Source: Cryptomeria japonica (Eukaryota > Streptophyta > Pinopsida > Cupressales > Cupressaceae). From it: a stretch of 64,000 bases of DNA. A model generated the notes under the pieces. It had not been told where the DNA came from, ran no database searches, and saw only the letters and a list, made by a program, of their open reading frames with translations. Of the stretch, positions 23,764 to 35,694 are shown in pieces. Both the position numbers and the translations under genes were made by a program. Position 1 is the first letter of the stretch. Every line of letters begins with the position of its first letter. The stretch covers positions 441,651,038 to 441,715,037 of the forward strand of contig NC_081413.1 of assembly GCF_030272615.1 (NCBI RefSeq), read 5' to 3'.

Positions 23764-25328
23764 TGTTGGCACATGTGCAGAGTATGATGACATGATGATA
23801 TTGTATGTTGTTATTGATGTCAATATGCTGAAGAGTGAACTGATATATTGAAGTAAGCACTTGCAAGAGAACCGGTATAATGTTGTGAACCGGTATATGT
23901 AAAAAAGTAAAGCGGTATGTTTGTCCAAGTGAACCGGTATGTTGAAATGTGAACCGGTATATGTGAAAAAGTGAAGCAGTATGTTTGTTTAAGTGAACCG
24001 GTATGTTGGAATGTGAACCGATATATGGAATGTTTTGTATCAAGGTTTCATATGGTATAACTACCGATTGGTAGTCTTAGCTTCAGGGTTTTCGGTTGAA
24101 GTGTTCTATGCCTGTGTGATTCAACTGATGACATCGTGTGATGAGTTAGAATTATAATGAAGAATAGATTATGTTGCCACGTCAGCCTTGTGCACGTGAA
24201 GGATCTTGCATGAAGGAGATTGATCCTATCTACCTTGGGAATGTGCAAAGTCTCTATAAACAGTGGAGAACACGTGATGGGTTATCAGCCTCCTAGAAGC
24301 GGTGAAGAATGAACGATGGAGAACATCTTGAGATCTATTCAAGACTGTTGTTATTAATGCAATATGTTCAACGGTTAGGATCAAACTGATTGAATTGCTT
24401 AACCTAAATGTTTAGGGTTTAGGGTTTATGCTACCGACCTATCTGTTTCCTATAAGGTCGATGTTGTTTTTCATGTTGAGGTTGTTGGCAAATTTTGTGT
24501 GTGTATCAAAGTGCAGAGATACGTGATTCTTACCAGACCAGATGAGAGAATGGATACCTGTAGGGTGTGATTGCAGAAGGAAGGAACTAAAGCAGATTTG
24601 TATTGGCATTGAAGTGCTATTACCAGATCATTGTAAAACCTGTTGATCTCTAACTACTTCAATAGTTGGAAAATCCCTTAATAGGGCAGCTTTAACTGAC
24701 TTGCTGTAAATCCTTTAATAGGGTGACTCAAATTCATTGAGTTCTTAAAATCCTCTAACAAGGTAACCTTTAACAGGGTTTAACCCTTAACCGAGTATTT
24801 TAGCCTTCCCTTAACCGGGTGATCCCTAACAGGATCGGTTCCTAACATAACCTATTGTAAAGTATTTAACCGGACTAGGCTCCTAATAGAGCGGACTTCA
24901 AAAGGGTTCAAAGAATAGCTTGTGGGTATTCATCCCTAGTGTGGTTTTTCCCAGTTGGGTTTCCACATGAAAAATATGTGTGTTATGTGTGATGCTTTTC
25001 ATGTGATGCTTTGTTATTCTCTGTCAAGCGGTAGAGCATGTTAACCTGTAAGTCTTTACATTTTTGTTGATTTATTACTAGTGCATGCATATGGGTGAAG
25101 TGGAAATAAGATGTTAGATTGTGTGGAAAGCTAAGTTACCAGTTTATGTGTTTCACACTCTTACTGTGTTTAACCGGTAGTAATCTAGTTTAGACCGGTG
25201 TTACTGCTTGCCAGTCAAGTGCAGTGTTTTCAGTCAAACCGGTTCAAGGAAAAGTGTTTTTATCAGTACTGATTCACCCCCCCCTCTCAGTACCGGTTTG
25301 GTACTAACTGTTCATCATTGATTCATCA
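23764..25328 (+). mobile_element. Solo LTR B in Gypsy-2, TSD AGAAA
   Basis: Bounded by perfect AGAAA repeats (23759-23763 and 25329-25333); the Gypsy-2 frame is continuous when the insert is skipped. It starts TGTTGGCACATG and ends GATTCATCA. Internal landmarks match copia LTRs: a TATA box CTCTATAAACAG near 24250, the GTGG/CCAC hairpin at 24941-24968, and the C-rich hairpin at 25266-25293 with stem GTACTGA/TCAGTAC. Length 1,565 bp. No internal element sequence remains, so it is a solo LTR formed by recombination. Confidence 0.9.
23885..24016. repeat. 64-bp tandem repeat in U3 of solo LTR B
   Basis: Two adjacent copies of a 64-bp unit beginning GTGAACCGGTATATGT, each containing a second GTGAACCGGTATGTTG submotif. 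It lies about 230 bp upstream of the TATA box, so it could act as an enhancer-type repeat; that is inference. Confidence 0.8.
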
Positions 25329-26640
25329 AGAAAGTATCCACCATTACCATAAAATGGGATCCCACTATATTTTATAGATGCAATGAGATGGAAGAAGAAG
25401 ATCTCTATAAATTGATTTATAAGGAACCTGAAGAGGAATCTGCACAAGATCAGATCAAAATACCTTGTGAAAAATATGGCAAAGGATTCAAATTCTTGTA
25501 AAAATTTAGATATGATGGAAAGAGCCATCTTGGGTGACAAAAGAAAGGAATTATTGAACCATTGCAACCATAGTTGATATTCAAAAATCAGCAGGCACTC
25601 ATAATCCTGTAGAAGCATTGCAAATCACAGACTCTAATGACCAATAAGAAAATAAATGCTACTCCATAGACTCTAACGAATGGGAATGGGGTTCAGATAA
25701 ATCATCTAGTGATTATGAGCTTACCGAAACATTCAAAGAACCAGGTGAACCCACAAAAGAAGAAGAGTTTAATAAAAAATTCAGCGTTGGTCAAGTAACT
25801 TTATCAGAGTCTACATCACAAGAGAAGAGTGACATCAGTGAACCATGGATAAAAAAATTTTAGGATCCAGAACCCTCAACATCTAAAGGTTCTAGGTCAA
25901 AACCACAAAGAGTGAAGACTCCTATTGGTGAGTGCCCCTCTAGTGAGGTCGATTTAGATTCATACGCAATCGATGTTGATGAGGAGAGTTCTAGAAATGA
26001 ACCCGATGATTGCATTGAGATAATTGAAGACTCTTGTGTCTTTACCCTTACCCTCCTTGACTTTAAGAACATTGATGGCCTACCTCTAATTCATCCATAA
26101 CTCATTGATTGGGACCAACAAGAGCCTCCACAATTAGACACTTTTGAAAATGATGAGGCCTTTATTGACTATCTTGGCATAAGAGATGATCTACCTATCA
26201 GGGACCACAAAGAAGGATTCATCATAGAACTTTATAGTGTGACATATCTTGGAGAGAATGCCAAACCTTCTAGTCGCAAAAATATAAAAATAAAACCAAA
26301 CCACAAGTCTTATGGTGAAAATCACATTGTGGCACTATCTGAACCTTAAAAAGTAAAAAAAAAAAGGATGTATCTGAGGGTGAAAACCTCTCTGAGGTGC
26401 CCAAGGATGGAAGATTTGACATTTTCCCTATGACATCATATAAAGAGAAATCATCAATTCTGGTAGAAGAGACTATCAAGACAAACATTGGCAAAGAGGA
26501 GGTTCCACATAACATGTTTTTTGCACAATCTTTGATGCAAAAAAAGACTGAATTTCATATGTTTCTTCACAGAATGATAAATCAATTTTGCATGGTCATA
26601 TGTGGATATGGTTGGATTGGACCCTGATTTAGTAATGCAT
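25329..26640 (+). pseudogene. Gypsy-2 G-patch remnant and acidic spacer
   Basis: Begins with sequence matching the Gypsy-1 region before the G-patch, then KIPCEKYGKGFKFL (near 25455-25500), where the G-patch is interrupted by a stop and further damage. The spacer follows with EWEWGSD and LPLIHP as in Gypsy-1, the latter near 26080. Further on is SEGENLSEVPKDG near 26370-26410, whose DNA is one copy of the GGTGAAAACC hairpin motif also found three times in the 3' untranslated region. The last part leads into the RT domain. Several stops. Confidence 0.75.
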
Positions 26641-27093
26641 AGTTTGACAGTTACTCCAAGAGCTAAGCCTACAAATTGAAATTGATAAGGTGGCACTATT
26701 AGTCAAGGTAGAGTTGGAGAAGTTATTGGATGTGAGATCCATTAGACAAATTGACTACCTTGAGTGGATATCTAACTTAGTACCTGTTAGTAAACTAAAT
26801 CACAGTATTAGAAGATGTACATATTTCAAAGATATCAATAAAACTTGTCCTAAAGATGATTTCCCATTTCCAAACATTGATTTAATAGTAGATCTTACAA
26901 TTGGTCATGCTATGGTATCATTGATGGATGGATTCTCCGGGTATAATAAAATCAAAATAGCACCTGAAGACCAATACAAAACAACATTTACTTTTCCTTG
27001 GGGTACTTTTTGCTGGAATGTTATACCCTTTGAATTAAAGAATGCGGGTGCTACATATCAAAGAGCAATGACAACAATCTTTCATGATCTCAT
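26641..27093 (+). pseudogene. Gypsy-2 reverse transcriptase, N-terminal half
   Basis: Reads VALLVKVELEKLLDVRSIRQ, then WISNLVPVSK, CTYFKDINKTCPKDDFPFPN, LMDGFSGYNKIKIAPEDQYK, TTFTFPWGTFCWNVIPFELK and NAGATYQRAM, the conserved blocks of gypsy RT in order. The first catalytic Asp is present in MDGFSGYN. It is cut by solo LTR C directly before the YVDD block. Confidence 0.92.
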
Positions 27094-27989
27094 TGTTGGC
27101 AATTGACACTCATTCAGTGGATACTAATGCATGTATAATGGATTAGGGTTGTCACTGATAAAAACTCTTCATGGAAGTCCTATCCGGTAGTTATGGATTT
27201 TGGTAACCGATAGAAGGAGTGATCTGGTAATCTTTCACTGGTATCTCAAGGTAGCAGAGCACTTTTGGTCCGTTATCTTTGCGGTGATTACGATGGTCAA
27301 ATTCATGCATGGGATGATAGGGATGACATGTAGAAATAATTTTGACATCATTTGGTTGATCCACATATGTTTTAGAGATCCGGTCTAAGTTGACACTTGG
27401 TTACACATTACATTGCATAATATGGATGGCCGACTTGAAGAATATTTTATTTTTTGATTGCGGATATATATGACCAATGTAGGGGATCTTTTTGAGGTGT
27501 GATATAAGTGAGTAGTAATCAAGAAACCTATTTGGTGCAGTTTCACTTGTGAATTCTTGATCCAGTAGCTGACTAAGAAGAAGACAAGGGCAGAGCGGTT
27601 ACAGTCAAACTTTTTGCACTTAACCAAAACTCATCCAGGCATTGTTTGATGCTATTTTGGAGTTCAATCATTGTAGTTATCATTGTAAATGATCTGTAAG
27701 TCAGTGAGACTTCCATATTGTAATTGAACCTTTGGTTCTAGATAGTGTGCCTGAATGCAAGTGCATTCCCAACATTATATGAATATTATGGGTTCCAATC
27801 CCACTATGGTTTTTCCATTTCTGGGTTTCCACGTTAAAATCCCAGTGTTATGATTTTGTGGCTGATTGTTTTGTGTTCCTTCATTTTAATTTTTTTCATT
27901 TGCTTCTAGTGTTCTCAAAATAAGTTTGAAAATTAATTTACCGGTAGAACACTGATTCACCCCCCTCTCAGTGTTCTTTGATTCCAACA
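27094..27989 (+). mobile_element. Solo LTR C in Gypsy-2 RT, TSD CTCAT
   Basis: Perfect CTCAT repeats at 27089-27093 and 27990-27994; RT codons resume directly after. Starts TGTTGGCAATTGACACTCAT, as does the NA-1 3' LTR at 50791, so it is probably a relative of that family. Contains a GTGG-type hairpin (27805-27832) and a perfect 9-bp terminal stem GAACACTGA/TCAGTGTTC (27947-27976). Length 896 bp. Confidence 0.92.
27947..27976 (+). promoter_or_regulatory. LTR-terminal hairpin with C-rich loop (solo LTR C)
   Basis: GAACACTGA pairs perfectly with TCAGTGTTC over nine base pairs around a TTCACCCCCCTC loop, ending 13 bases before the LTR end. A hairpin at this place occurs in all 13 LTR copies of copia type in the window, with family-specific stems. 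Confidence 0.75.
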
Positions 27990-28870
27990 CTCATGCATGA
28001 CACTATAGAATATTATGTTGATTATATCTTGGGAAAGTAAATAACAAGAGAAACACATCTAGATATCCTATCAGTGGTTTTTGAACGTTTGAAAAAATAC
28101 AAAGTCAGGCTAAATCTTAAGAAATATGTCTTTAGGGTGACCTCCAAAAAACTCCTTGGATACATTGTCTCACAAAGAGGAATTGAAGCATATCCAAAGA
28201 AAGTCAGAGCTATATTAGAGACTACACCACCAAAAAACATTAGTCAACTTCAGTCTCTATAGGGAAGACTTCAATTGATACGTAGATTCATCGCACAACT
28301 AGTAGACAAATGTCATCCTTTTCAACATCTCCTTCATATGAACATCAAGTTCAAATGGGATAATAAGTGTCAACAGGCTTTTCAAATCCTCAAAGACTAT
28401 CTTTTAAATCCACCTGTTTTGATGCCACCTATTCTAGGAAAACACCTACTACTTTACATATAATCTACATAAACAACACTAGGGGCACTCTTGGCGCAAT
28501 AGGACAATGAAGGAAAGGAAAGAGCAATATATTATATCAATCGCACATTGGTTGGCTATGAGATTAACTACACACTGAGTGAGCGTGCATGTCTTGTTGT
28601 GGTTTTTGCCTCACAAAAATTATGACATTACATGCTAACTCATAAAACAAAGCTCGTTGCCAGGATAGATCCACTAAAATATCTTCTAAATAAGGCAACA
28701 CCCATTGGAAGATTAGCTAAATGGGTTATGATTCTGAGCCAGTTCGACATTGAGTATGTGGATAGAAAAGAACTTAAAGGATAAGATATTGCATATCAAA
28801 TGATAGATGCACCTATGATTGATGACACTCCTATCGTCTTGGAATTCCCGGATGAATCCATTCTCATAGT
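27990..28870 (+). pseudogene. Gypsy-2 RT C-terminal half and RT-linked RNase H
   Basis: Starts with the catalytic block as YYVDYILGK, where YVDD is expected: the second Asp is replaced by Tyr. Then LKKYKVRLNLKKYVF, LLGYIVSQRGIEAYPKKVRA, a stop, and the connection and RNase H segment with LGALLAQ, INYTLSERACLVVVFA and IGRLAKWVMILSQFDIEYV. About six stops interrupt it. RNase H of this type removes the RNA strand during reverse transcription. Confidence 0.9.
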
Positions 28871-29350
28871 AACAAATGCAAAGCCTTGGCAATTATATTT
28901 TTATGGTTCATATATGTAGCATGGCGTAGGAGCTGGTGTCCTCTTCATCACACCTCAAGGGGACGCCATTCCTAAGTCATATCAATTGTCATTTCCTTAC
29001 ACAAATAATATAGCAGAATACAAAGCATTAACAACAGGACTATGGATTGCAGTTCAGTGGAAGATCCAAGAACTTCATGTTTTTGGGGATTCTCAACTTA
29101 TAATTCATCAAGCAAGTGATGATTATCAGACTAAAGATGAAAATTTAATGCCTTACAAGAAAATGGTGGACGATTTCAAGCAATATTTCATGCAGATAGT
29201 CTTTGAGAAAATTCTAAGGGATAACAATCAAGCTACAGATGCCATTGCTACCATTGCTTCATTGATTGATATGCCTCAAAATGACACTCACTACAAGTTA
29301 TTGGTGGATAATATTTTGGTTCCTTCATATGATCTCACTCCCACTGAGAT
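28871..29350 (+). pseudogene. Gypsy-2 second (archaeal-type) RNase H
   Basis: A second RNase H fold between RNase H and integrase, as in Tat elements. Landmarks: WQLYFYGSYM, where FDGS is expected, so the first catalytic Asp became Tyr; GVGAGVLFITPQGDAIPKSY; NNIAEYKAL with the Glu; LHVFGDSQLIIHQ with the second Asp; and RDNNQATDAIATIAS with the last Asp. A stop follows the first motif. A frameshift near 29355 separates it from the integrase. Confidence 0.88.
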
Positions 29351-29967
29351 GATGTGTTGTTGGTCCCAATTCCCCTTGGTACAATGCCATTTTCACTTAC
29401 CTCCATGACAATATCCTTCCACCTGACCTTTCCAATAATCAACATCGTAAATTCATTCATCAATCCTTTCGATATGTCATCTTAGCCGATACCCTTTATC
29501 ATCAGGGTCTAGATGGTACTTTTCTTAGATACTTAGAGAGTGACAAAGCTTAAATTGCATTACGTGAGGTTCATGAAGGTATATGTGGTTCTCACTCTAG
29601 TGGTCTAACCTTATCCAAGAAATTATTGAGAACTGGATACTACTAGCCTACTATGGAAAAAGACTCATATCAATTTTCCAGAAAGTGTAAGCAATGTAAG
29701 ATTCATGGAGACCTTATTCACACTCCAATGCAGGAACTTCAACCAATTGCTACTCCATGGCAATTTTGCTAGTGGGGACTCGACCTCATAGGTAAGATTC
29801 ATCCTCCTTCTTCCAATGGCCATAAATTCATTATCACAACCACACAATATTTCACAAAATGGATTGAATCCGTTCCTCTCACCCAAGTCATCAAAAAGCA
29901 AATTGTAACTTTTATCCTTAATTATATTGTTTGCTGCTACATTATTCCCCTTTCCATTGTCATAGAT
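29351..29967 (+). pseudogene. Gypsy-2 integrase, N-terminal part
   Basis: Contains the zinc-binding region as HEGICGSHSSG...CKQCKIHGD (near 29570-29715) and the first core Asp in WGLDLIGKIHPP (near 29775-29810), then TTTQYFTKWIESVPL. Three or more stops. It ends at the Copia-2 insertion, directly at the second catalytic Asp codon region. Confidence 0.88.
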
Positions 29968-31083
29968 TGTTGGGAATATGGATGAATTGATTATGTGTAG
30001 CATTGATGTTTTGTCATTACTGTCAACACTATCTATTATGGTTGGTTAGCTATAGACATGTTTTGGTTAATAGTAGAAGATCTTGTGTTACCGGTAAGGG
30101 TTTAAGGTTTAACCAACAGAGCTTTCACTAAGAATCTTTGAGAAAATGCATAAGTGGTGTTGGTGCATCTTCTAGATGGAATTCAGGATGTAGAAGGCGA
30201 TCCTTGATCATGTCTCAACTGATTAGAAACATTTCTTTGGTGTGGTGGACCCATATTAGGTCTGGTACCTATGTAGGTTACGGACCGATATCATGTTAAT
30301 GTGTTCTCTACACGTTTTTAGGATGTTTTATGGATTGGTTATTTTTGTTTTATTCTAAAGATGACATGAAATATCATTGTAATATGGATGTATGTAATGA
30401 TCTTATTATAATATCTTTTAGGTGGCCGACCTAATTGGTTTAGGCCTTAGGGTTTGTATAAATTGATGTAAGATCTCATTGTAGATCATGGTATGAGAAT
30501 GGAAAATGTGTGTCATGGTCATGGAATGTAATATCATATGCAAAGGATATTTGGTCGATCATAGGTGATCGATTTGGGTTTAAGTAAGAGGTAAATGGCC
30601 TTCGGTATTGATCTTAACTGGGATTGTAATTAGACATGGTAGATGCTATCTCTAGCAGTTCATTCTTCTAGATTATTGTCCAATTATCTTGAGGTGGTTA
30701 TAACCTCACTATATTTAGGGAGACTCTTTTGTAATGAGAAGTATGCTCTAGGCAGTGTGTCTTCCTACATGTGCAGGCCCCTCATTGTATCACATACTTT
30801 CTACAGAAGTATAATTTGACTGTGGGTAGGCTTCCCACCGTGGTTTTTCCCTTTACCGGGTTTTCCACATACAAATCATAGTGTTATGTGGTATGGTTGC
30901 ATTGTGTTAATTCTTTGTTTCATTCTTAAGTTTTATTGCTTACCAGTATCTTTTTCTTCTATTCCGATATTCAATGTTTATATGCTCCAGTTAAAGGTTA
31001 AAGTTTATAAAGTGGTTTGATTAATATAATATGTTGACAACTGATTCACCCCCCCTCTTAGTTGTTCACAGGTTATCCTAACA
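29968..31083 (+). repeat. Copia-2 5' LTR
   Basis: TGTTGGGAATATGG to CCTAACA, 1,116 bp. TATA box TATAAATT at 30457-30464 followed by GATGTAAGATCTC, the GTGG/CCAC hairpin at 30840-30868, and the terminal C-rich hairpin at 31036-31068 (stem TGACAACT with AGTTGTTCA). Confidence 0.95.
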
Positions 31084-31085
31084 AT

Positions 31086-31097
31086 TGGTATCAGATC
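31086..31097 (+). other. Copia-2 primer-binding site
   Basis: TGGTATCAGATC, one change from the initiator-Met consensus TGGTATCAGAGC, two bases after the LTR end. Confidence 0.88.
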
Positions 31098-31141
31098 TTT
31101 GGTCCTCTTTTGCAAAAGCTTAACCTCTTGAGGTAGATCCT

Positions 31142-34100
31142 ATGGCAGCAAATACTTCAAAACCACCAACAACTATTTTTAGAAGATAAGTCCCTAAGCT
31201 TGATGGAAAAAATTATCAGATACAAAAAATCTAAATGGAGACACATCTTAGATGTCTTGGCAAGGATATTTGGGAGATCAATGAGAAATGATATACACCT
31301 TATGATCTGACATCTGGCAATCTTGCTCCTGTAGACCTAGACAAGAATATTCAAAATGATTGTAGAGCTAGAGAAGCCCTCTTGTGTGCACTTACTGATT
31401 AGAAAATCATGGGATTGATTAATAAATCATCAACAAAGGTTATGTGGGATAAATTGCAAACTATGAATGAAGGTGATCCTACTGTCAAAATTGCTAAACT
31501 TGATGGTTACCAGGTAAGGTATGAGAACTTGAAGATGGAAGACAATGAAAGAATTGCTAAATTTATGGAAAGAGTAAATGAGATTGTCATGGGAACTCAA
31601 TGTTGTGGAGGATCTCTAAGTGAAGATGAAATAGTTTCCAAAGTCTTGAGATCCCTTCCACCAACTTACAAGATGAAGGCAACTGCAATTAATGAATTGA
31701 GAACAATGGCAAACACTTCAGTTAACAAAGACATTCTGATTGGGAAATTATTTTCTTTTGAGCTTGAAGAATTTGGACCCTCTAGAGCTGCAAAGTCTGA
31801 ACCTGATTTTCATGCATCATCATCTACCGACAAAAGTGATTGGAAAGCCTTATATGCAAAAAAATTGGAAGATATGAGGAAAGAGGATGAAGAATTTGAG
31901 AAACTTGAAGCCTTATTTACTAGAAGAGTACCTAAAGGACCGAAAGGAGGTAAGTATGAAGGAAAAGCACCTTTTAAATGTTTTGCATGTAATAAGATTG
32001 GTCATTTTGCATCTAGATGTCCTGAAAGGAAAGCAAGATTTGAAGAAAGAGTTAAGAAATCATTTAAGCCTAATCAAAACAGATATAGATTCAAGAAAAG
32101 AAAACAATGCTACATAGCGGATGAGGAAGGAGTAAGTGATGACTCTAAGGATGAACTAATAGTAGACTCTACTAGTGGATCCAACAATGGAAAGGAATGA
32201 GTGTTCTATGCTTTAAAGAAAGATGAACCAGAACTGGCTATCAAGAATGAAGAAAAGGCCTTGGAAGCAAAATTTGAAGACAAGGATGAATGGGTAATTG
32301 ATAGTGGCTGCTCACATCATATGACTGGAGATAAAAGAAAATTTCTATCCCTGCAAGAATACAATGGCGGTCACGTCAGATTTGGAGATGATAAAGCATG
32401 TATGATCAAAGGTAGAGGTATTATTTCTCTAGATGGCAAATATAATACTGATAATCTCTATTATGTAGAAGGTTTAAAGAATAATATTTTAAGTGTTGGT
32501 CAATTGGTGGACAAGGGTTTCCAACTTAAGTTTAAAGATAGAAAATGCAAAATCATTAACAAAACTGGTTTGGAGATATCAACCGATACTCTGACTGAAG
32601 GTAATATTTTTCACTTGAAGACTGGTAATAAGACATGCTTGATTGATCATATTGATGAGATTTGGTTAGGGCATAAGAGGTTGTGTCATGTTAATTTTGA
32701 TTGTATTGTTAAAATCAATTCAAAAAAGGCAGTTAGAGATATACCTAAGATTCTAAAGCCTCATAATCTGGTATGTAAGGAATGTCAATTGGGAAAGAAA
32801 GTTAGAACTTCTTTTAAGAGCATACATGATAAATCTAATAATGTGCTTGATTTGATTCACATTGACTTATGTGGTCCAACAAGGACTAGAAGCTTTCAAG
32901 GTGATAGGTATTTCATGCTGATAATTGATGATTATTCTAGAATGATGTGCGTGACTTTTCTAAGGGAGAAGTCTGAAGCCTTTGAGAAATTCCAGATCTT
33001 TAAAGAAAATGTAGAAATAGAAACTGAATTGAAAATCAAATGTCTGAGATCAGATCAAGGTGGTGAGTTCACTTCTCATGAATTTAACAGTTATTGTGAG
33101 ACAAATAGAATTAGGAGACATTTATCTACACCCCAGAATCCTCAATAGAATGGAGTAGTGGAAAGGAAGAATAGAACCATTTTGGATGCAACAAGAACTA
33201 TGATGATGAAAGACAAATTTCCTCACATCTACTGGAGAGAAGCAGTGAGTACAACAGTCTACACATTTAGCAGAGTTCACATCAAAGGTGAAACTAGTAA
33301 GACCCCTTATGAATTATGGCTTGGACATACACCTACTGTTAAATATTTCAGAATTTTTGGAAGTAAATGTTATATCCAAAGGGATGATTCAATTAGGAAG
33401 TTTGATCCTAGATGTGATGAAGGGATATTTCCTGGATATTCAATTCAAAGAAAAGCATATAGATGTTATAACAAAAGATTGCATAAAATTGTGGAGAGCA
33501 CAAATGTGAAAGTGGATGAGTAATACAAAAATCAATCTATATCATATGACAAGGAATCGATAGTGGAAATGATCATAACTGAACTGACAATGCCTCAATC
33601 GATATAATACACTAAGATAGTTACACAAGTACAATCAAAAAATTCATCTGTGATTGATGATCAGAACAGTGAACCTGAAGTCCAGAAGGCACCAAGGTAT
33701 GTAAGGTTAAATCATTCTGAATATCAAATCATTGGAGATAGGAACAAGAGAGTTATGACAAGAAGAAGACTGGAAAATGAAGAGGTATGTCTTATTTCTC
33801 AAATTGAGCCGACATCTGTTATTGAATCTTGTAAAGATAAACATTGGTTAAAGGCTATGGACGATGAATTAGATCAGATAAAGAAGAATGAGACTTGGAC
33901 TTTAGTTCCCCAACTTAAAAATAAGAATGTTATTGGAACTAAATGGGTTTTTAGAAACAAACTAAATAAGGATAGTCAAGTTGCAAGAAACAAGGATAGA
34001 TTGGTTTGTAAAAGATATTTTCAAATGGAAGGAATTGATTATGGTGAGACATTTGCACCTATAGCTATAATTGAAGCTGTTAGATTATTTATTGCCTATG

Positions 34101-35341
34101 CATCTTATAAGAACTACAAGGTCTATCAAATGGATGTTAAATATGCATTTTTGATCGGTGAACTTGAGGAAGAGGTATACATTGAGCAGCCTGATGGATT
34201 TTCATTGATAGATGATAAAGATATGGTTTGCAAGTTGAAGAAAGCTTTATATGGATTGAAATAAGCTCCTAGAGCTTGGTATGCAAGGTTGCATAAATAT
34301 CTTTTGAAGTTTGGTTTTACTAAAGGCAGTGTTGACACTATTTTATATTATAAGATCACTGATGATGATATTCTGATTATTGAAGTATTTGTTGATGATA
34401 TCATTTTTGGAGGTGAAGATAAATTGTGCATGAAATTCTCTAATAATATGAAGAATGAATTTGAAATGTCCATGATTGGTGAGATGATATTTTTCTTAGG
34501 TTTGCCGATTACTCAAACTGACAAAGGCATCTTTATCTGTCAAACTAAGTATCTGAGGGAATTGTTGAAGAAGTTTGGTATGGATAATTCCAAACTGGTA
34601 AGTACTCCTATGGTGACAAGTGAGAAATTATCTATCAAAGATACATCTACACTGGTAAATCCGACAAGGTATAAGTCTAGGATTGGTGGCTTGTTATATC
34701 TAACTTAGACTAGACCATATATTATGAATGCAGTAAGTATTGTTTCAAGATATCAAAGTAATCCTAAAGAAAATCATGAATGTGCAGTAAAGAGGATATT
34801 TAGGTATTTGCAAGGAACAACAGAATATGGCTTATGGTATTCTATAGATGATAACTTCACTTTATGTTCATATACAGATTCAGATTGGGAAGGAGATACT
34901 GATGATAGAAAGAGCACTTTTGGTGGAGCCTTCTTTCTTGGAAAGAAATTGGTTTCATGGACTAGCAAAAAAAAGTCATGCATTTCTTTATCAACTACAA
35001 AAGTTGAATACGTTGCAGTAGCAACTAATTTCACTCAAGTCTTGTGGATGAAGCAAATGTTGAAGGATATCAAGGTAAATTGTAGTAAACCGATAGTTAT
35101 CTATTGTGATAACTCTGCAGCTATTGACATGTCTAAGAATCCGGTATTTTACTCTAAGACTAAGCACATATCAATAAAATATAACTTTCTGAAGGACAAG
35201 GTGGAAGAAAAGGAAGTCAAATTGGTTTATGTGAACACTAAAGAGCAGATTGCATATATATTCACTAAACCGTTGTCTAAGGAATCATTTGAGTATTTGA
35301 GAGATAGGTTAGGGTTTTCTTCCCCTCCGACAGAGACTTGA
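31142..35341 (+). pseudogene. Copia-2 gag-pol polyprotein
   Basis: Start ATG at 31142 (MAANTSKPP), end at TGA 35339-35341. Gag to about 32120 with a CCHC knuckle CFACNKIGHFASRC (31976-32020). Protease WVIDSGCSHHMTGD (32290-32331). Integrase zinc site RLCHVNFDC...CKECQLGKK and core HIDLCGP, RSDQGGEF and VERKN, all three catalytic acids present. RT about 33930-34720 with YQMDVKYAF and FVDDIIFGG intact; RNase H about 34860-35300 with YTDSDWEGD. Nonsense codons lie within gag (near 31186, 31230, 31289, 31400), after the knuckle (32198), in integrase (33147, 33521), RT (34262) and after RT (34707). Most look like C-to-T or G-to-A changes of Gln, Trp or Arg codons. Confidence 0.95.
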
Positions 35342-35694
35342 TTGATGCAGTTTGGAATTAGTTCGACATGCATTATTATAGATACTATTCATTCTAACAC
35401 TGATGAGGGATGCTACTACTCAGGGGGAGTATTCAACCTTGAAATTCAGAGGCTTATATTCTTGCTTTGATATTTTTGTCAGATTTCTGGCATTGATGTC
35501 AAAGGGGGAGAGATTGATGTGAAAAATAAATTTCAGAAATTTACAAAGATTATTCATAGGGGAGAGTTATTGTTATTCAGAGCTATATACAGGAGATTGT
35601 TGGTTGTCTTCCATAGGGGGAGACTTGTTTGGCATTTCTTGGTACTTAGATGTTTTTCACATCTAGTGTTGCCATCAATTCCAAAGGGGGAGAT
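35342..35694 (+). other. Copia-2 3' untranslated region with repeated polypurine tracts
   Basis: Contains G-rich purine runs at about 35420 (CAGGGGGAG), 35503 (CAAAGGGGGAGAG), 35560 (AGGGGAGAG), 35616 (AGGGGGAGA) and the functional-position tract AAAGGGGGAGA at 35683-35693 adjoining the 3' LTR. Multiple tracts of this kind are reported for Sirevirus-type copia elements. Confidence 0.75.
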
